Positions 9,963 through 22,654 of a DNA stretch of 64,000 nucleotides are shown in pieces (position 1 is the first letter of the stretch; each line of letters opens with the position of its first letter). Under the pieces are notes generated by a model. It was given only the letters and a program-made list of their open reading frames with translations, had not been told where the DNA came from and made no database searches. The DNA lies in the NCBI RefSeq assembly GCF_040958095.1, contig NC_091237.1, positions 13,239,241 through 13,303,240 of the forward strand. The letters are read 5' to 3'. Both the position numbers and the translations under genes were made by a program. Origin of the DNA: Procambarus clarkii (Eukaryota; Arthropoda; Malacostraca; Decapoda; Cambaridae).

Positions 9963-12900
9963 CAGTCGGTCACTCATTGTGATGCAGGTGCTGACACCCC
10001 TTGTGTCAGCAACTGCATCAAAGGAGCTCTAGGATATTTTACAATTCCTTAGTATTGTAGTACAGGTTGATGATAGTGAGTGGTATCCCAAAGAACATAA
10101 AGGTATAGTGCTTTGGAAATATAGGAGAGATAATGCGAATGTGCCAAGGGAAGTAAAAAATTGGACGAGAAAAAGTTGCCCCAGTGTTCACAGTACAGAC
10201 AACAACATTCAAGATGGCCGCCAGCAAGACAGAAAACAAAACAGCTAGATTTTGGGGGTTTTAATGAAGAAAGCATTGATATAAACAGTCTACACAACAA
10301 ATTGTCAAATTATATATTATAATGACCTATCATGTAGAAATAATTAGCAAACTGAAAAAAGTAATGACCACTTGAGTAGCAAAGTTTTAGGTCTTGAGAG
10401 GTTAGTGAAAGACTTGTGCAAGGACAAAAATCAATTGAAAACAAATTGCATAGCCATAAAAGATGAAAATAAACTCTTAAAAACAGCTTTGGAAGAAGTT
10501 AAAGCAAATTTAAACATAAATGACTACAATAGGTTTGGTAAGGAAATTCAACAGGAAAAACAGCTTTTGTATGTAAAAATGGAGGAAGTTACACAGGGAA
10601 TAGAACAGTGCAAGAAAGATATGCAACTTACTTATGCACAAGTGGGCAAGGAGAAGGAAAAAATAGAATAAGCAGTAAAGGAAGCCAAACACTGCAGCAA
10701 ACCAGGATAAAACAAACATTAGGCTGGAAGTCAGAAAGGAACTAGCATCAAATCCTAAATTGGTGCAAAACACAGTTGATCGAAGTGCCTGATAATTTTT
10801 GGTTGCAAAGAAAGGGAGATAACATCTAGGTCAGAAAGAGCTGTAGAAGAAGAGAAAGTAGTAGATAAAATTGTTGGCCTCGTGGAAGGTCTTACTACCA
10901 TCGAGAATGTCTGCGACTACAGGAGGATTGGAAAGTACTGTACGTAAAAGGGAAAAATCGACCTTTGAGGATCACCCTGAACAGTGCCAGATGGAAGAAG
11001 TACTAAGGAATGCTAGAAAATTACAAAATGATGAGGAAGGGAAAGTATAGTCATTAAGGTGAGATCTTTCAAAAGAAGACAGAAGCTGAAACTAAACCTC
11101 GTCAAGGCAAAACGTCTAAATGAGAGCAGGAATGAAGAAGAAATCAATTCTTTTTTCTACAAAGTGATAGGGGTAGGCAGACCAGTAAAGTGGTACATAA
11201 GGGCAAACCAACAAAATCATTAGAGAGAGGGGGGAGTGAAGAATAAGGAGAGGGGGGAACAAGTTCCTGAAATTTGTATACACCAACATCGATGGAGTGA
11301 GATCAAAGATACTGGAGTTAAGTGATGTAATACAGTTGCAGACACCAGACATTGTTGCACTCACAGAGACAAAACTTGAAGATGATATTTTAAATGAGGT
11401 CATATTCCCAAGGGGCTACTCGGTTTGGAGATGGGACAGAAATTAGGAAAGGCAGAGGCGTTGCTGTGCTGGTGAAAGAACACCTGAAGGTAAAAGAAAT
11501 AATAATTGCCAATCCACGAGAAGTTGACATAATAGCACTAGAGATCTGCAATAAGGATGATAAATTAATGATCATAAGTGCATATAGTCCACCGCCAAGC
11601 AACACATGGACAAAGGAGGAGCTAGATAATAAATGAGAGGGTCTTACAACAATAATGAGAGAAATTATAGCGAGAGCTGATAAAGATAGATCACGACTGT
11701 TGATAGTCGGCGATTTTAACTTGAAACCCATTGACTGGGAGGCATATGAAGCTAGAACAGAGGATTTTTGAACTTGTAGATTTGTAAACCTCATCCTGGA
11801 AACATTCATGTTTCAATATGTTAATTTAAACAAGCTACGAGGATGAGGGAAGGGGATGTTCCCTCCATGCTGGACTTGATATTTACCAGGAAAGAGGAAG
11901 ATATATTTGACTTTCAGTACCTTCCTCCCTTGGGTAAAAGTGACCATGCCTTTTTGGAAATAAAGTATGCAATGCGTTATAATCTGAAAGAAAATGAGGT
12001 TGAAGCAGTTGAAAAACCTGATTTTAGGAGGTCATTATGGGGAACTCAGACATTTCTTTAAGGAATTTGATTGGAAAGATTTGCTGTTAGGACACAAAGT
12101 AAATGAGATGTACTCTATGCCAAGTTTTGTGAAATAAATGGTAATGGCACAATAAAATTTGTACCAAAGCAGAGATGCAGAACTAGGAAATAGGATTGGT
12201 TCAACAGAAATTGCGAGAGGGTCAGAGACCAAAAGACATGAAAATGGAATCAATACTGGTAGAGGCCAAACCCCCAAACATACCAGCGATACAAAGATGC
12301 AAGAAACACGGCAGTAAGGAGAGAGGCAGAAAGAAATTTTGAAAAGAGATAGCGGACAAATGTAAAACAGAACCAGGCCTATTCTACAAATTTATAAACA
12401 ACAAATTGCAGATAAATGATAATACTGTATTCAGAGGGTGAAAATGGGAAACAGATGCATGGAAAATGCATGGAAAAGGGAAACATGCATGGAAAGGAAA
12501 TGTGTGAAACATTAAACAAAAATTTCCAATGTGTGTTTGTGCAAAATGAAATCTTCAGGGAACCAGACACAATAAGAAATCCAGAGAACAACATAGAGCA
12601 CACAGAAGTGTCTAGAGACGAAGTGGAAAATATGCTGAAGGAGCTAAGTAAGAACAAAGCAGATGGCCCAAATGGAGTTTCACCATGGGTTCTGAGAGAA
12701 TGTGCATCTGAGCTCAGCATTCCACTTCACATGATTTTTCAGGCATCCCTGTGTACAGGAGTCATAGCAGATGCGTGGAAAAAGGCTAACATAGTTCCAA
12801 TCTACAAAAGTGGCAGCAGGGAGGACCTTATCAATTATAAACCTGTATTGTTGACAAGTGTAATTGTCAAAATATTGGAAAAAATAATCAAGACTAAATG

Positions 12901-14147
12901 GGTAGAACACCTGGAGACAAACGATATAATATCAGATCAGTATGGTTTTCGATCTGGAAGATCCTGTGTAACAAATTTACTCAGTTTCTATGATCAAGCC
13001 ACAGAGATTTTACAGGAAAGGGATGGTTAGGTTGACTGTATCTATCTGGATCTAAAAAATGATTTCGACAGAGTTCCACATAAGAGGTTGTTCTGGAAAC
13101 GAACACATTGGATGGGTGACAGGTAAGCTGCTAACATGGATGAAAAATTTTCTGATAGAAAAATGAGGGCAGTATTAAGAGGAAGTGTATCGGACTGGAG
13201 AAATGTCACAAGTGGAGTACCACAGGGTTCAGTTCTTGCACCGGTGATGTTCATTGTCTACATAAATGATCTAACAGTTGGAATACAGAATTATATGAAC
13301 ATGTTTGCTGATGATGCTAAGATAATAGGAAGGATAAGATACTTAGATGATTGTCATGCCCTTCAAGACCTGGACAGAATAAGTATATGGAGCACCACTT
13401 GACAAATGAAATTTAATGTAAATAAATGCCATGTTATGGAATGTGGAATAGGAAAACATAGACCCTACACAACCTATAAATTATGTGAGAAATCTTTAAA
13501 GAAGTCTGATAAAGAAAGATATCTGGAGGTAGTTCAACATAAGAAGACTATCACCTGAAGATCACATTAAGAACACTGTGTGAGGAGCCTATGCTACACT
13601 TTCTAACTTCAGAATTGCTTTTAAATACATGGATGGTGAAATACTCAAGAAATTGTTCACGACTTTTGTTAGACCAAAGCTGTAATATGCAGCAGTTGTA
13701 TAGTGCCCATATTTTAAGAAGCACATCAACCAACTGGAAAAAGTGCAAAGACATGCCACTAAGTGGCTCCCAGAACTGAAGGACAAGAGCTACGAAGAGA
13801 TATTAGAGGCATTAAATATGCCAAAACTAGAAGACAGAAGAAAAAGGGGTGATATGATCACTACGTACAAAATATTAACAAATTGATAAAATTACTAGGG
13901 AAGATTTTCTGAGCCCTGGAACTTCAAGAACAAGGTCATAGATTTAATCTAACTAAACAAAGATGCCAAAAAAAATATAAGAAAATTAACTTTTGCAAAC
14001 AGAGTGGTAGAAAGTTGTAACAATTTAGGTGAGAAGGTGGTGGAGGCCAAGACCGTCAGTAGTTTCAAAGCGTTATATGACAGAGTGGTGGAAAGACGGG
14101 ACACCACGAGCGTAGCTCTCATTCTGCAACTACACTTAGGTAATTAC
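9963..14147 (+). mobile_element. CR1-type LINE, long copy (CR1-a)
   Basis: This is a nearly full-length CR1-clade non-LTR retrotransposon. In order it shows a coiled-coil-like ORF1 part (10372-10671), then an endonuclease (IVALTETKLE near 11345; LLIVGDFN near 11700; KSDHAFLEIKY near 11940). The reverse transcriptase follows (NKADGPNGVSPWVLRE near 12655, DQYGFRSGRSC near 12935, SGVPQGSVLAPVMF near 13210, MFADDAKI near 13300), then the C-terminal domain to 14130. The tail is TACACTTAGGTAATTAC, and the other copies show the tail repeat GTAATTACCCAAGT. Frameshifts and stops break the ORFs at many points (for example TGA near 11770 and 13400). It lies in the right inverted repeat of DIRS fossil 1. 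Confidence 0.88.
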
Positions 14148-14310
14148 CACATGGGTGTGTCTATAGGCCATTGCTCCTTGTGCTTCTCTGAGGGGGCAAG
14201 GTTCTGGCTCTTGGTTCTGGTAGGCCTAGAACTCCATTGATTGACTGTTGCCACGGTCTAATATATACACATCAGCCCGGTATAGCTCCAGGGAGCCGAA
14301 AGGGCTCTCC

Positions 14311-15264
14311 AAAGAAAGGTTTTAGCTTCTCTTGACATTTTCCAGCTTTTCTAGACCTAGAAAAGTTCTGTGATATGTAAATTATGGCAAGATCATAAGG
14401 CCAACAAATGCTGCTGTTAAAATTGAGTTATTATAAAATTACAGCCACACTAGCCTAGTGACCTAGATAATATTTGTTGAGGCTGTTTATTTAATTATTT
14501 TATTTATTTTAATGATGATGTTACTTCAATCTGAACTAGCAACAATAATTAATTTGAATTAAGTTTTGATTAAGCTGATGTGTTCCATAGCACATCAGGC
14601 TATGGCACATCCAAATACAAATGACTAGCAATTAGCCATCTAGGTATGAAAGATTAACAATGTGGGATTACTTGGATAACTTAACTTCAATATTTAATTT
14701 TAATTTCCAGAGGACTATATAAAATAGGTTACTTTACACACAGTTTCCACAGTGGAGGGTTATTTATTAATTATTTGAATTCAGATGGTGCCGTATTTAT
14801 TATTTATTTGATTTAAAGCTTTAATTCTGTTACTCCCAAGTTTATTTCAGACTAATGAATTTATTTATATGATTTACTGCACCATCTGAATTGGAATCAG
14901 TAGTAAACAAAATACTTATCTAAGAAAATCCATAGACCAGAGTAAGCCTTAATTAACATCGTTCACGGACCAGAAACAGCTTCATGGGGAATACGGCTGC
15001 CTCTTGTCTGACTCGTAATGTTGTTGCTTCCTCTCCTGCCGGCAATTTACTTATTAGATTGGGAAAATCACAATTGGTTATGTAATTAAAGAATCTCAGT
15101 TTCATCAATTGTTAACTTCAATTTGATGTTGAAGAGTTAGTATTCTCACTTTTGATTATGGTGATATCCTACAGTGTAGACACGCTCACTCCTAACACCT
15201 TATATACACAAGAAATGGCCAAATCTTATATATTATATTTGGATATTTATCAACCATGAGGCGA
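14311..15264. other. no gene seen
   Basis: This is AT-rich intron sequence between two DIRS-like fossils, with short repeated ATTTATTTAATT-type tracts. I found no coding exon, RNA gene or clear terminal repeat. Confidence 0.5.
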
Positions 15265-15265
15265 A

Positions 15266-17338
15266 AAAACCAGCGTTGAATGTAATGAAACGCCATTTTC
15301 TGCGTGACACCCAGAGGCTCCCTGGAGCTATCCAGGCTGATAGGGAAGAGGAGACTCAGAGGTCGCATCCATTGGACCAAAGTGCCCCCGCTGGGTTTCT
15401 CTGGGCCCTTAGACGGGAAACATGCTAAGAGAACCCCAGACAGGGTACTGTGAACCGGTGCCCAAGTCTACCAACCAAACTTATTAAAAGCTGAACCCCC
15501 AGGATGTGTCTACCCACGGGGTCCTAGCATGGGATTACCACCAAGAAAAGTAAGTGAGAGAGTGTGAGTGAGTGTGTAATTACCCAAGTAATTACCCAAG
15601 TGTAATTACCTAAGTGTAGTTACAGGATGAGAGCTACGCTCGTGGTGTCCCGTCTTCCCAGCACTCTTTGTCATATAACGCTTTGAAACTACTGACGGTC
15701 TTGGCCTCCACCACCTTCTCACCTAACTTGTTCCAACCGTCTACCATTCTGTTTGCGAAAGTGAATTTTCTTATAGTTCTTCAGCATCTGTGTTTAGCTA
15801 GTTTAAATCTATGACCTCTTGTTCTTAAAGTTCCAGGTCTCAGGTAAACTTCCCTATCGATTTTATCAATTCCTGTTACTATTTTGTATGTAGTGATCAT
15901 ATCACCTCTTTTTCTTCTGTCTTCTAGTTTTGGCATATTAAATGCCTCTAACCTCTCCTCGTAGCTCTTGCCCTTCAGTTCTGGGAGCCACTTAGTAGCA
16001 TGTCTTTGCACCTTTTCCAGTTTGTTGATGTGCTTTTTAAGATATGGGCACCACACAACCGCTGCATATTCTAGCTTTGGCCTAACAAAAGTCTTGAACA
16101 ATTTCTTTAGTATATCGCCATCCATGTATTTAGAAGCAATTCTGAAGTTAGAAAGCGTGGCATAGGCTTCTCGCACAATATTCTTTATGTAGTCCTCAGG
16201 TGATAGTTTTCTATCTAGAACCACCCCTAGATCTCTTTCTTTATCAGAATTCTTTAAAGATTTCTCACATAATATATAGGTTGTGTGGGGGTCTATGTTC
16301 TCCTATTCCACATTCCATAACATGGCATATATTAACATTAAATTCCATTTGCCAAGTGGTGCTCTATATACTTATTCTGTCCAGGTCTTGAAGGGCATGA
16401 CAATCATCTAAGCTTCTTATCCTTCTTATTATCTTAGCATTGTCAGCAAACATGTTCATATAATTTTGTATTCCATCTGGTAGATCATTTATGTAGACAA
16501 TGAACATCACCGAGGACAACGTACCCAGGCGGAACACAGCCGGCCACTATAATGGGTGATAACTAGCAGTGCAGTACCCTGCGCCCCACCGGTGCAAACT
16601 ACCCCTAACCCTAAAGCAAACAAGGATGTATGAAACACCCCAGCACACTCAGAGTGGTCGATCACCAAGCAGCAAAAGACCAAACAGAGGTAGAACCCAA
16701 GGTGTCACGTGGTAGGTGGCCCCAAGCCCCAAGGGCAGCACTTATAGGGCACCTGGGGAAGGTGACCCTAAGTACATGCAGCCAGAGTACTTGTGAAATT
16801 ACTCCTGGCCCGTGCACCACCAGAAGAGCAGCACCACACAACAAGGCACAGAGCTGAAAGCCAAGAAAACAGAAGCCATAGTCACATGACCTCAGCCTTT
16901 CACATCAGTCACGGAATTGGGGTGCAGATTGTCAGCGTGAGGGTCTGGGGCTCCCCCTTTCCCCTCCTGGGGAGGGGGAACTGCGCAGACAGCGGCACGG
17001 TAAAGTGGTGACGTTAGATTCATTTGTTCGTTTTCACTTAAGAGTTCTGTCCACTAGTTTGGCTTTCAGTAGCATTTTCTTAGCCAGAATAGGGGTTTGT
17101 TTTGGGGCACTTACCTTTCTGGGTGCCTGACCCAGTTGATGGCAGACATTGAATGCTTCTAACCACACACGGGTTTCTATAGGTCATTGCTCCTCATGCC
17201 TCTTCTGAGGGGGCCAGACTCTGGCTCGTGGTCCCCAGTAGGCCTTGAACTCCGTTCACATTGATCCCAAAGTCTAATATATCCATATCAGCCTGGATAG
17301 CTCCTGGGAGCCGGAGCTAGTTACCCAGAAAAGAGTGC
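15266..17338. mobile_element. DIRS-like fossil 2 (mostly inverted terminal repeats)
   Basis: The left end at about 15275-15330 has TTGAATGTAATGAAACGCC and GGAGCTATCCAGGCTGAT. The latter recurs in reverse complement at the right end near 17285-17310 (ATCAGCCTGGATAGCTCC), giving inverted termini like those of fossils 1 and 3. Shared inner landmarks with fossil 1 include GCACCTGGGGAAGGTGACC (16747) and TTCTGGGTGCCTGACC (17128). Little internal coding sequence is recognisable. A CR1 fragment is inserted at 15565-16512. It is broken and looks old. Confidence 0.72.
15565..16512 (-). mobile_element. CR1-type LINE, 3' fragment (CR1-b)
   Basis: This is a 5'-truncated CR1 on the minus strand. The tail at 15575-15625 shows the tandem GTAATTACCCAA unit typical of CR1 3' ends. 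A 147-codon open frame (15781-16224) encodes the C-terminal region: RKLSPEDYIKNIVREAY, FVRPKLEYAAVVWCPY, KLEKVQRHATKWLPELKG and LEDRRKRGDMITTYKIV. The 5' truncation is at about 16512, inside the conserved RT stretch PVMFIVYINDL. It is nested in DIRS-like fossil 2. Confidence 0.9.
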
Positions 17339-18625
17339 AGTTACCTTAAATGAGGCTATTAGACCTTTAGGCAACTAATGCAAGGATTTTGTCGTCAACA
17401 TGTTATATCACCAACATAGGCTGTGTTTATCCATAATGATGAACCCTTTCTCCCTCCCACACTTTCCAACCTTTTAGTCAGTGCAAGGCTTAATAATAAT
17501 TTAGGAGTGGTCACTAAAGTCTAAGAAATTAAATTAATATTATTAACTCAATGTATTTAATCCCCTCACCTTAATTTAATAACGAGATGTAAAAGAATAA
17601 CAGCGGGTCTTCAATCATCTGGAGGCAAGGCAGGAGGAGCTGACGTAACCAAGCAGAGAACTGTGTCGGCCCCCAAGGCATATTACTGTGTATTATTTCA
17701 CCTTAATTATATTACACTATTATAAACAAGACAAACGTTATAGTAATTTAATTTAATATTTAGTATCTAAGTGTTAAATGTGGGGACTTATTTCCAATAT
17801 ACAGTATATGCATTACTAAAAGCTTAAGATGAAAATCTTTCCTTTATCAACTTAACTGAAATATGGCTAAATGAACACTTCAACCAACAACAGTATACAC
17901 CTTAAATGGTTACACAGTTATTCACATTTGTAAATCTAACAAAAAATCAAGCTGCCAAACTGAACTTTGGTAGCAGTAAACCTTACCTCAATGCACCAGC
18001 CTCCAAGACCCATTCATAATCAACCAACTGCAAGAGTCGGAACCTGGCTTATATAAGGTAGAAGCACCATAACAGAGATCAGCCAGAGAAACTGGGAAAA
18101 TTCCAATAAAAACATGTGCAACAAAACAAGTGATTGCCTGAAGTAAATTTGGCATCCCTAAACTAACAAGGCTTACTAACAATACTGCAGGGAAAATTCC
18201 TGAATAGACCTCTTTGCTCTGTATTGACTTCTTCTGCTGGTCTTACTTACCAAGTTCAGTGAATATTGGTTCGACTGGTATCTAATTCTTCTCTGTTGAT
18301 TTAATCTGCAGGCCCGCTGGTGCCATCCCTTCATCAACATTGGCCCCTTATTCTTTCATCCATCAGTTGCCCCACTGTTAACAGTAGAAAACTCTGCCCC
18401 TGTGGCTCACATCCTGCTTTTATTGTGCTATACAGTACATCTATCACTGCTTTCCCTGAAGCATATGGCTGCCTTTGCTGTCTACTACATGTGCAGCATG
18501 ACTATTGTGTCTTTGGGGATGGCCTACTGGATGGCTAACGGCCTAGTCTTTCATCGTAAGGGAATGAACTGGTAGCCATATCCTCGAGTACAAACTCACG
18601 AAACGGGTCCTTACTTCCTTACTGT
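17339..18625. other. no gene seen
   Basis: About 1.3 kb of unassigned AT-rich sequence lies here. Short open frames (17988-18182 minus, 18320-18538 plus) have no recognisable domain and no convincing splice context. Confidence 0.5.
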
Positions 18626-18705
18626 GTGTACATTATATATGTATATATGTGTGTATAGATGTCTGTGTGTATATATGTGTGTGTGTAAATAAATGTGTGT
18701 GTAAT
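18626..18705. repeat. (TG)n/(TA)n simple repeat next to a CR1 tail
   Basis: Alternating TGTGTG and TATATG tracts cover about 80 bases directly beyond the 3' tail of CR1-c. This probably reflects tail slippage. Confidence 0.85.
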
Positions 18706-19383
18706 TCCCTAAGTGTACTTACAGGATGAGAGCTATGCTCGTGGTGTCCCATCTTCCCAGCACACTTTGTCATATAACGCTTTGAAGCTACTAACGGTTT
18801 TGCCTCCACCACCTTCTCACTTAACTTGTTCCAACCATCTACCACTCTGTTTACAAAAGTGAATTTTCTTATATTTCTTCGGCAACTTTGTTTAGTTAGT
18901 TTAAATCTATGACTTCTTGTTCTTGAAGTTCCAGGTCTCAGGAAATCTTCCCTATCGATTTTATAAATTCCTGTTACTATTTTGTACGTCGTGATCATAT
19001 CACCTCTTTTTCTTCTGTCTTCTAGTTTTGACATATTTAATGCCTCTAACCTCTCCTCGTAATTCTTGCCCTTCAGTTCTGGGAGCCACTTAGTAGCATG
19101 TCTTTGCACCTTTTCCAGTTTGTTGATGTGCTGCTCAAGATATGGGCACCACACACCCGTTGCATATTCTAGCTTTGGCCTAACAAAAGTCGTGAACAAT
19201 TTCTTTAGTATATCGCCATCCATGTATTTAAAAGCAATTCTGAAGTTAGAAAGTGTGGCATAGGCTCCTCGCACAACGTTCTTTATGTGGTCCTCAGGTG
19301 ATAGTATTCTATCTAGAACCACCCCTAGAACTCTTTCTTTATCAGGATTCTTTAAAGATTTCCCACATAATATATAGGTTTTA
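18706..19383 (-). mobile_element. CR1-type LINE, 3' fragment (CR1-c)
   Basis: This is a 5'-truncated minus-strand copy whose open frame (within 18633-19541) carries the CR1 C-terminal region: LCGKSLKNPDKERVLGVVL, RPKLEYATGVWCPY, TKWLPELKGKNYEERLEAL and NRVVDGWNKLSEKVVEAK. The tail lies at 18700-18725 (GTAATTCCCTAAGTGTACTT). Its truncated 5' end abuts the 5' end of CR1-d at 19383/19384, so the two copies lie head to head. The frame is open for about 230 codons, so it is less decayed than CR1-a. Confidence 0.88.
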
Positions 19384-22300
19384 AAATATAAGGTTGTAAA
19401 AATATAGGTTTTTGTAAAAGAGAAAGAGACAATCAAGGAAGTGTGTTTGGAAGTCAAAACCAGTAATGATAAACAAGAAGCGGATCTTAGGCAAGCAATT
19501 AGGAAAGAACTGGCAACCAACAGTAAACTGGTACAAAACACTGTAGATAGAAATCCATAATAATTTTTGGATGTTTAAAGAAGGAAATTTCATCTAGGGT
19601 GGACTGAGCAGCAGAAGAGATGAAAATCATAGAAAAAATAGTAGGATTAGGAGAAGGCCTAAATTCAAAGGAGCATATTAGTGATTTTAAGAGGATAGGA
19701 AAATATGAGAAAGCCAAGAACCCCCTCTTAAGGGTGACGTTTAATAGAGTGCAGTACAGTATATGACAGAAGTGCTTCGGAATACCAGAAAATTGCAATG
19801 TGACGAGAACGGCAAACTTTGGTCAATAAGACAAGACCTCTCAAAAGAGGACAGAGAAATGCTGAAAATGAACCTCATTGAAGCAAAACGTCTAAATGGG
19901 GATAGAAATGAAGAAAGGAATTCTTTTTTTCTACAAAGTGTCAGGGACTGGAAAGCTTGTGAAATGGTACTTATAGACTGAGCAACAAAATCATTAAAGG
20001 AAGGGGGTGTAAAGAACAAAGGGAAGGGGAACATATTCCTGAAAATAGTACAAACCAATATAGATGGGTGAGATTGAAAATATTGGAGTTGAAGGATATA
20101 ATTCAAATCAAAGTCCCAGATATTGTCGCATTAACAGAAACTAAACTTGAAGAAAATATTTTAAATGAGGTCGTATTCCCAAGGGGCTACTCAGTTTGGA
20201 GATGGGACAGGAAAACTAGGAATGGGGGAGGAGTGGCTGTGCTGGTGAAGGAACACCTGAAGGTAAGAGAGTTAATATTTGAAAACCCTCGAGATATTGA
20301 CATAATGTCATTGCAGGTCTGGAATCAAGATGATAAGCTGATAATTTTAAATACCTACAGCCCACCAGCAAGCAACACATGGACAAAGGAAGAACTGGAT
20401 GACAAATGAGAGGGCCTCATAATGGTCATGAGAAAGATTATGGTAAAAGCTGGCAAAGATAAATCCCGATTGTTGGTACTGGGGGACTTCAACTTTAAGG
20501 CAATAGACTGGGAGGCCTACGAGGCAAGAACAGAGGACATTTGGACAGGCAGATATTTAAACCTCATCTTGGAGACATTCATGTATCAACACGTCAAGCA
20601 GGCCATAAGAATGAGGGTAGGGGATGTTACGTCAGTACTGGTATTCACCAGGAAAGAAGGAGATATTCGACATCCAGTACCTTCCTCCCTTGAGAAAGAG
20701 TGATCACATCCTCTTGAACATTAAATATGCCATGCGATATAATCTAGTAGAGAATGGGGACATTGAAACAGTTGTTAAACTCCATTTCAAGAGAGGATGC
20801 TATTAGGAACTAAGAAATTTTTTTCATGGGTATAATTGGACAGACTTGTTGCTAGGCAAGGAAGTAAATGAGATGTATGCCAAATTTTGTAAAATATTCT
20901 ATGAAGGCACACAAACATTCATTCCAAAACAGACATGTAGACCTAGGAAACAGGGTTGGTTCAACAGAAATTGAGAGAGGGCCAGAGATCAAAAGACACA
21001 AGCATGGAATCATTATAGAAAGAGGCCAAACCCCCAAACCATACCAACGATACAAAGATGCAAGAAACAACTACACGTCAGTAATGAGAGAGGCAGAAAG
21101 GAACTTTGAGAACAGTATAGCAGACAAATGAAAATCAGATCCAGGACTTTTCTATAAATTCATTAAAAGCAAGCTGCAGGTAAAGGATAATATTCAGAGG
21201 TTGAAAATGGGGAACAGAACACAGAAAATGAAAAGAAAATGCTTGAAACATTAAATGAAATGTTCCAAAGTGTGTTTGTACAAAATGAGATCTTCAGAGA
21301 ACCCGACACAATAAGAATTCCAGAGACCAGCATAGAGCACATAGAGGTGTCTAGAGACGAAGTGAAACAAATGCTCAAATCAACCACAGAAGGTGATTCG
21401 GTGCTTTTAAAATGCTAAGCTAACCATGAGGGCAGTAATCAGAGGCAATGTATCGGATTGGAGAAACGTCACAAGTAGAGTACCACAGGGTTCAGTTCTT
21501 GCACCAGTGATGTTTATTGTCTACATAAATGATCTACCAGATGGTATACAGAATTATATGGAACATGTTTGCTGATGATGCTAAGATAATAGGAAGGATA
21601 ACAAACTTCAATAATTGTCATGCCCTTCAAGAAGACGGACAAAATAAGTACATGGAGCACCACTTGGCAAATGGAATTTAATGATAATAAATGCCATGTT
21701 ATGGAATGTGGAATAGGAGAACATAGACCCAACACAACCTATAAATTATGTGAGAAATCTTTAAAGAATTCTGATAAAGAAAGAGATCTAGGGGTTATCT
21801 TGAGTTATCTTGAGATGATTTCGGGGCTTTAGTGTCCCCGTGGCCCGGTCCTCGACCAGGCCTCCACCCCCAGGAAGCAGCCCGTGACAGCTGACTAACA
21901 CCCAGGTACCTATTTTACTGGTAGGAAACAGGGGCATAGGGTGAAAGAAACTCTGCCCATTGTTTCTCGCCGGCGCCCGGGATCGACCCCGGGACCACAG
22001 GATCACAAATCCAGCGTGCTGTCCGCTCGGCCGACCGGCTCCGACTCGGGTGGTTCTAGATAGAAAACTATCACCTGAGGGCCACATAAAGAACATTGTG
22101 CGAGGAGCCTATGCCACGCTTTCTAACTTCAGAATTGCTTTTAAATAAATGGATGGGGAAATACTAAAGAAATTGTTCATAACTTTTGTTAGGCCAAAGC
22201 TAGAATATGCAGTGGTTGTGTGGTGCCCATATCTTAAGAAGCACATCAACAAACTGGAAAAGGTGCAAAGACATGCTACTAAGTGGCTCCTGGAACTGAA

Positions 22301-22648
22301 GGGCAAGAGCTACGAAGAGAGGTTAGAGGCATTAAATATGCCAAAACTAGAAGACAAGAAAAAGAAGTGATATGATCATTACGTACAAAATAGTAACAGG
22401 AATTGACAAAATTGATAAGGAAGATTTCCTGAAACCTGTAACTTTAAGAACAAGAGGTCATAGATTTAAACTAACTAAACAAAGATGCCGAAGAAATATA
22501 AGAAAATTCACTTTCACAAACAGAGTGGTAGACGGTTGGAACAATTTAGGTGAGAACGCGGTGGAGGCCAAAACCGTCAGTAGTTTCAAAGCGTTATATG
22601 ACAGAGTGCTGGGAAGACGGGACACCACTAGCGTAGCTCTCATCCTGT
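19384..22648 (+). mobile_element. CR1-type LINE, long interrupted copy (CR1-d)
   Basis: This plus-strand copy starts inside ORF1 (KEVCLEVKTSNDKQEADLRQ near 19430). The endonuclease follows (PDIVALTETKLE near 20118; LLVLGDFNFKAIDWEAYEA near 20465), then the RT (SRVPQGSVLAPVMF near 21475) and the C-terminal domain, ending SVALIL at 22648. Part of the RT (palm and fingers, present in CR1-a) is missing at 21376-21424. About 47 bases of dispersed repeat D sit there instead. An S1 SINE is inserted at 21795-22049, splitting the text between ERDLGV and LDRKLSPE. Several frameshifts and stops make it inactive. Confidence 0.88.
21795..22049 (-). mobile_element. tRNA-derived SINE, family S1 (copy 2)
   Basis: This is a complete minus-strand S1: head GAGCCGGTCGGCCGAGCGG, B-box region GGGTCGATCCC, central domain, and a tail ending AAATCATCTCAAGATAACTC. 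It is inserted in CR1-d between GATCTAGGGG and TGGTTCTAGATAG, which are adjacent in intact CR1 copies (for example 16215-16235 on the minus strand). Confidence 0.92.
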
Positions 22649-22654
22649 AACTAC

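Larger units (their letters stand above)
5751..14310 (-). mobile_element. DIRS-like tyrosine-recombinase retroelement fossil 1
   Basis: The ends are long inverted repeats. The left end at 5751-6130 (TTGAATGTAATGAAA, CATTTACCAGGTCAGGCACC, GGTTAAAAATTG) recurs in reverse complement at 9590-9962 and 14148-14310. The interior reads on the minus strand as a DIRS-type recombinase region (about 7140-6490). Visible stretches include ECQVRELHALLQHGF, FLRKNETATFRRDP and VHHVLCPVAALCHYL, typical of the DIRS tyrosine recombinase. Two younger elements split it: P1 at 7481-9068 (TTAA site) and a CR1 LINE at about 9963-14147. It is broken in many places and looks old. DIRS family assignment is by recognition only. 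Confidence 0.8.

Noticed and set aside
19384-19800. Twin-priming inversion of a single CR1 insertion
   Set aside because: The plus-strand part has its own complete 3' end at 22648, which a twin-primed 5' segment would not have.
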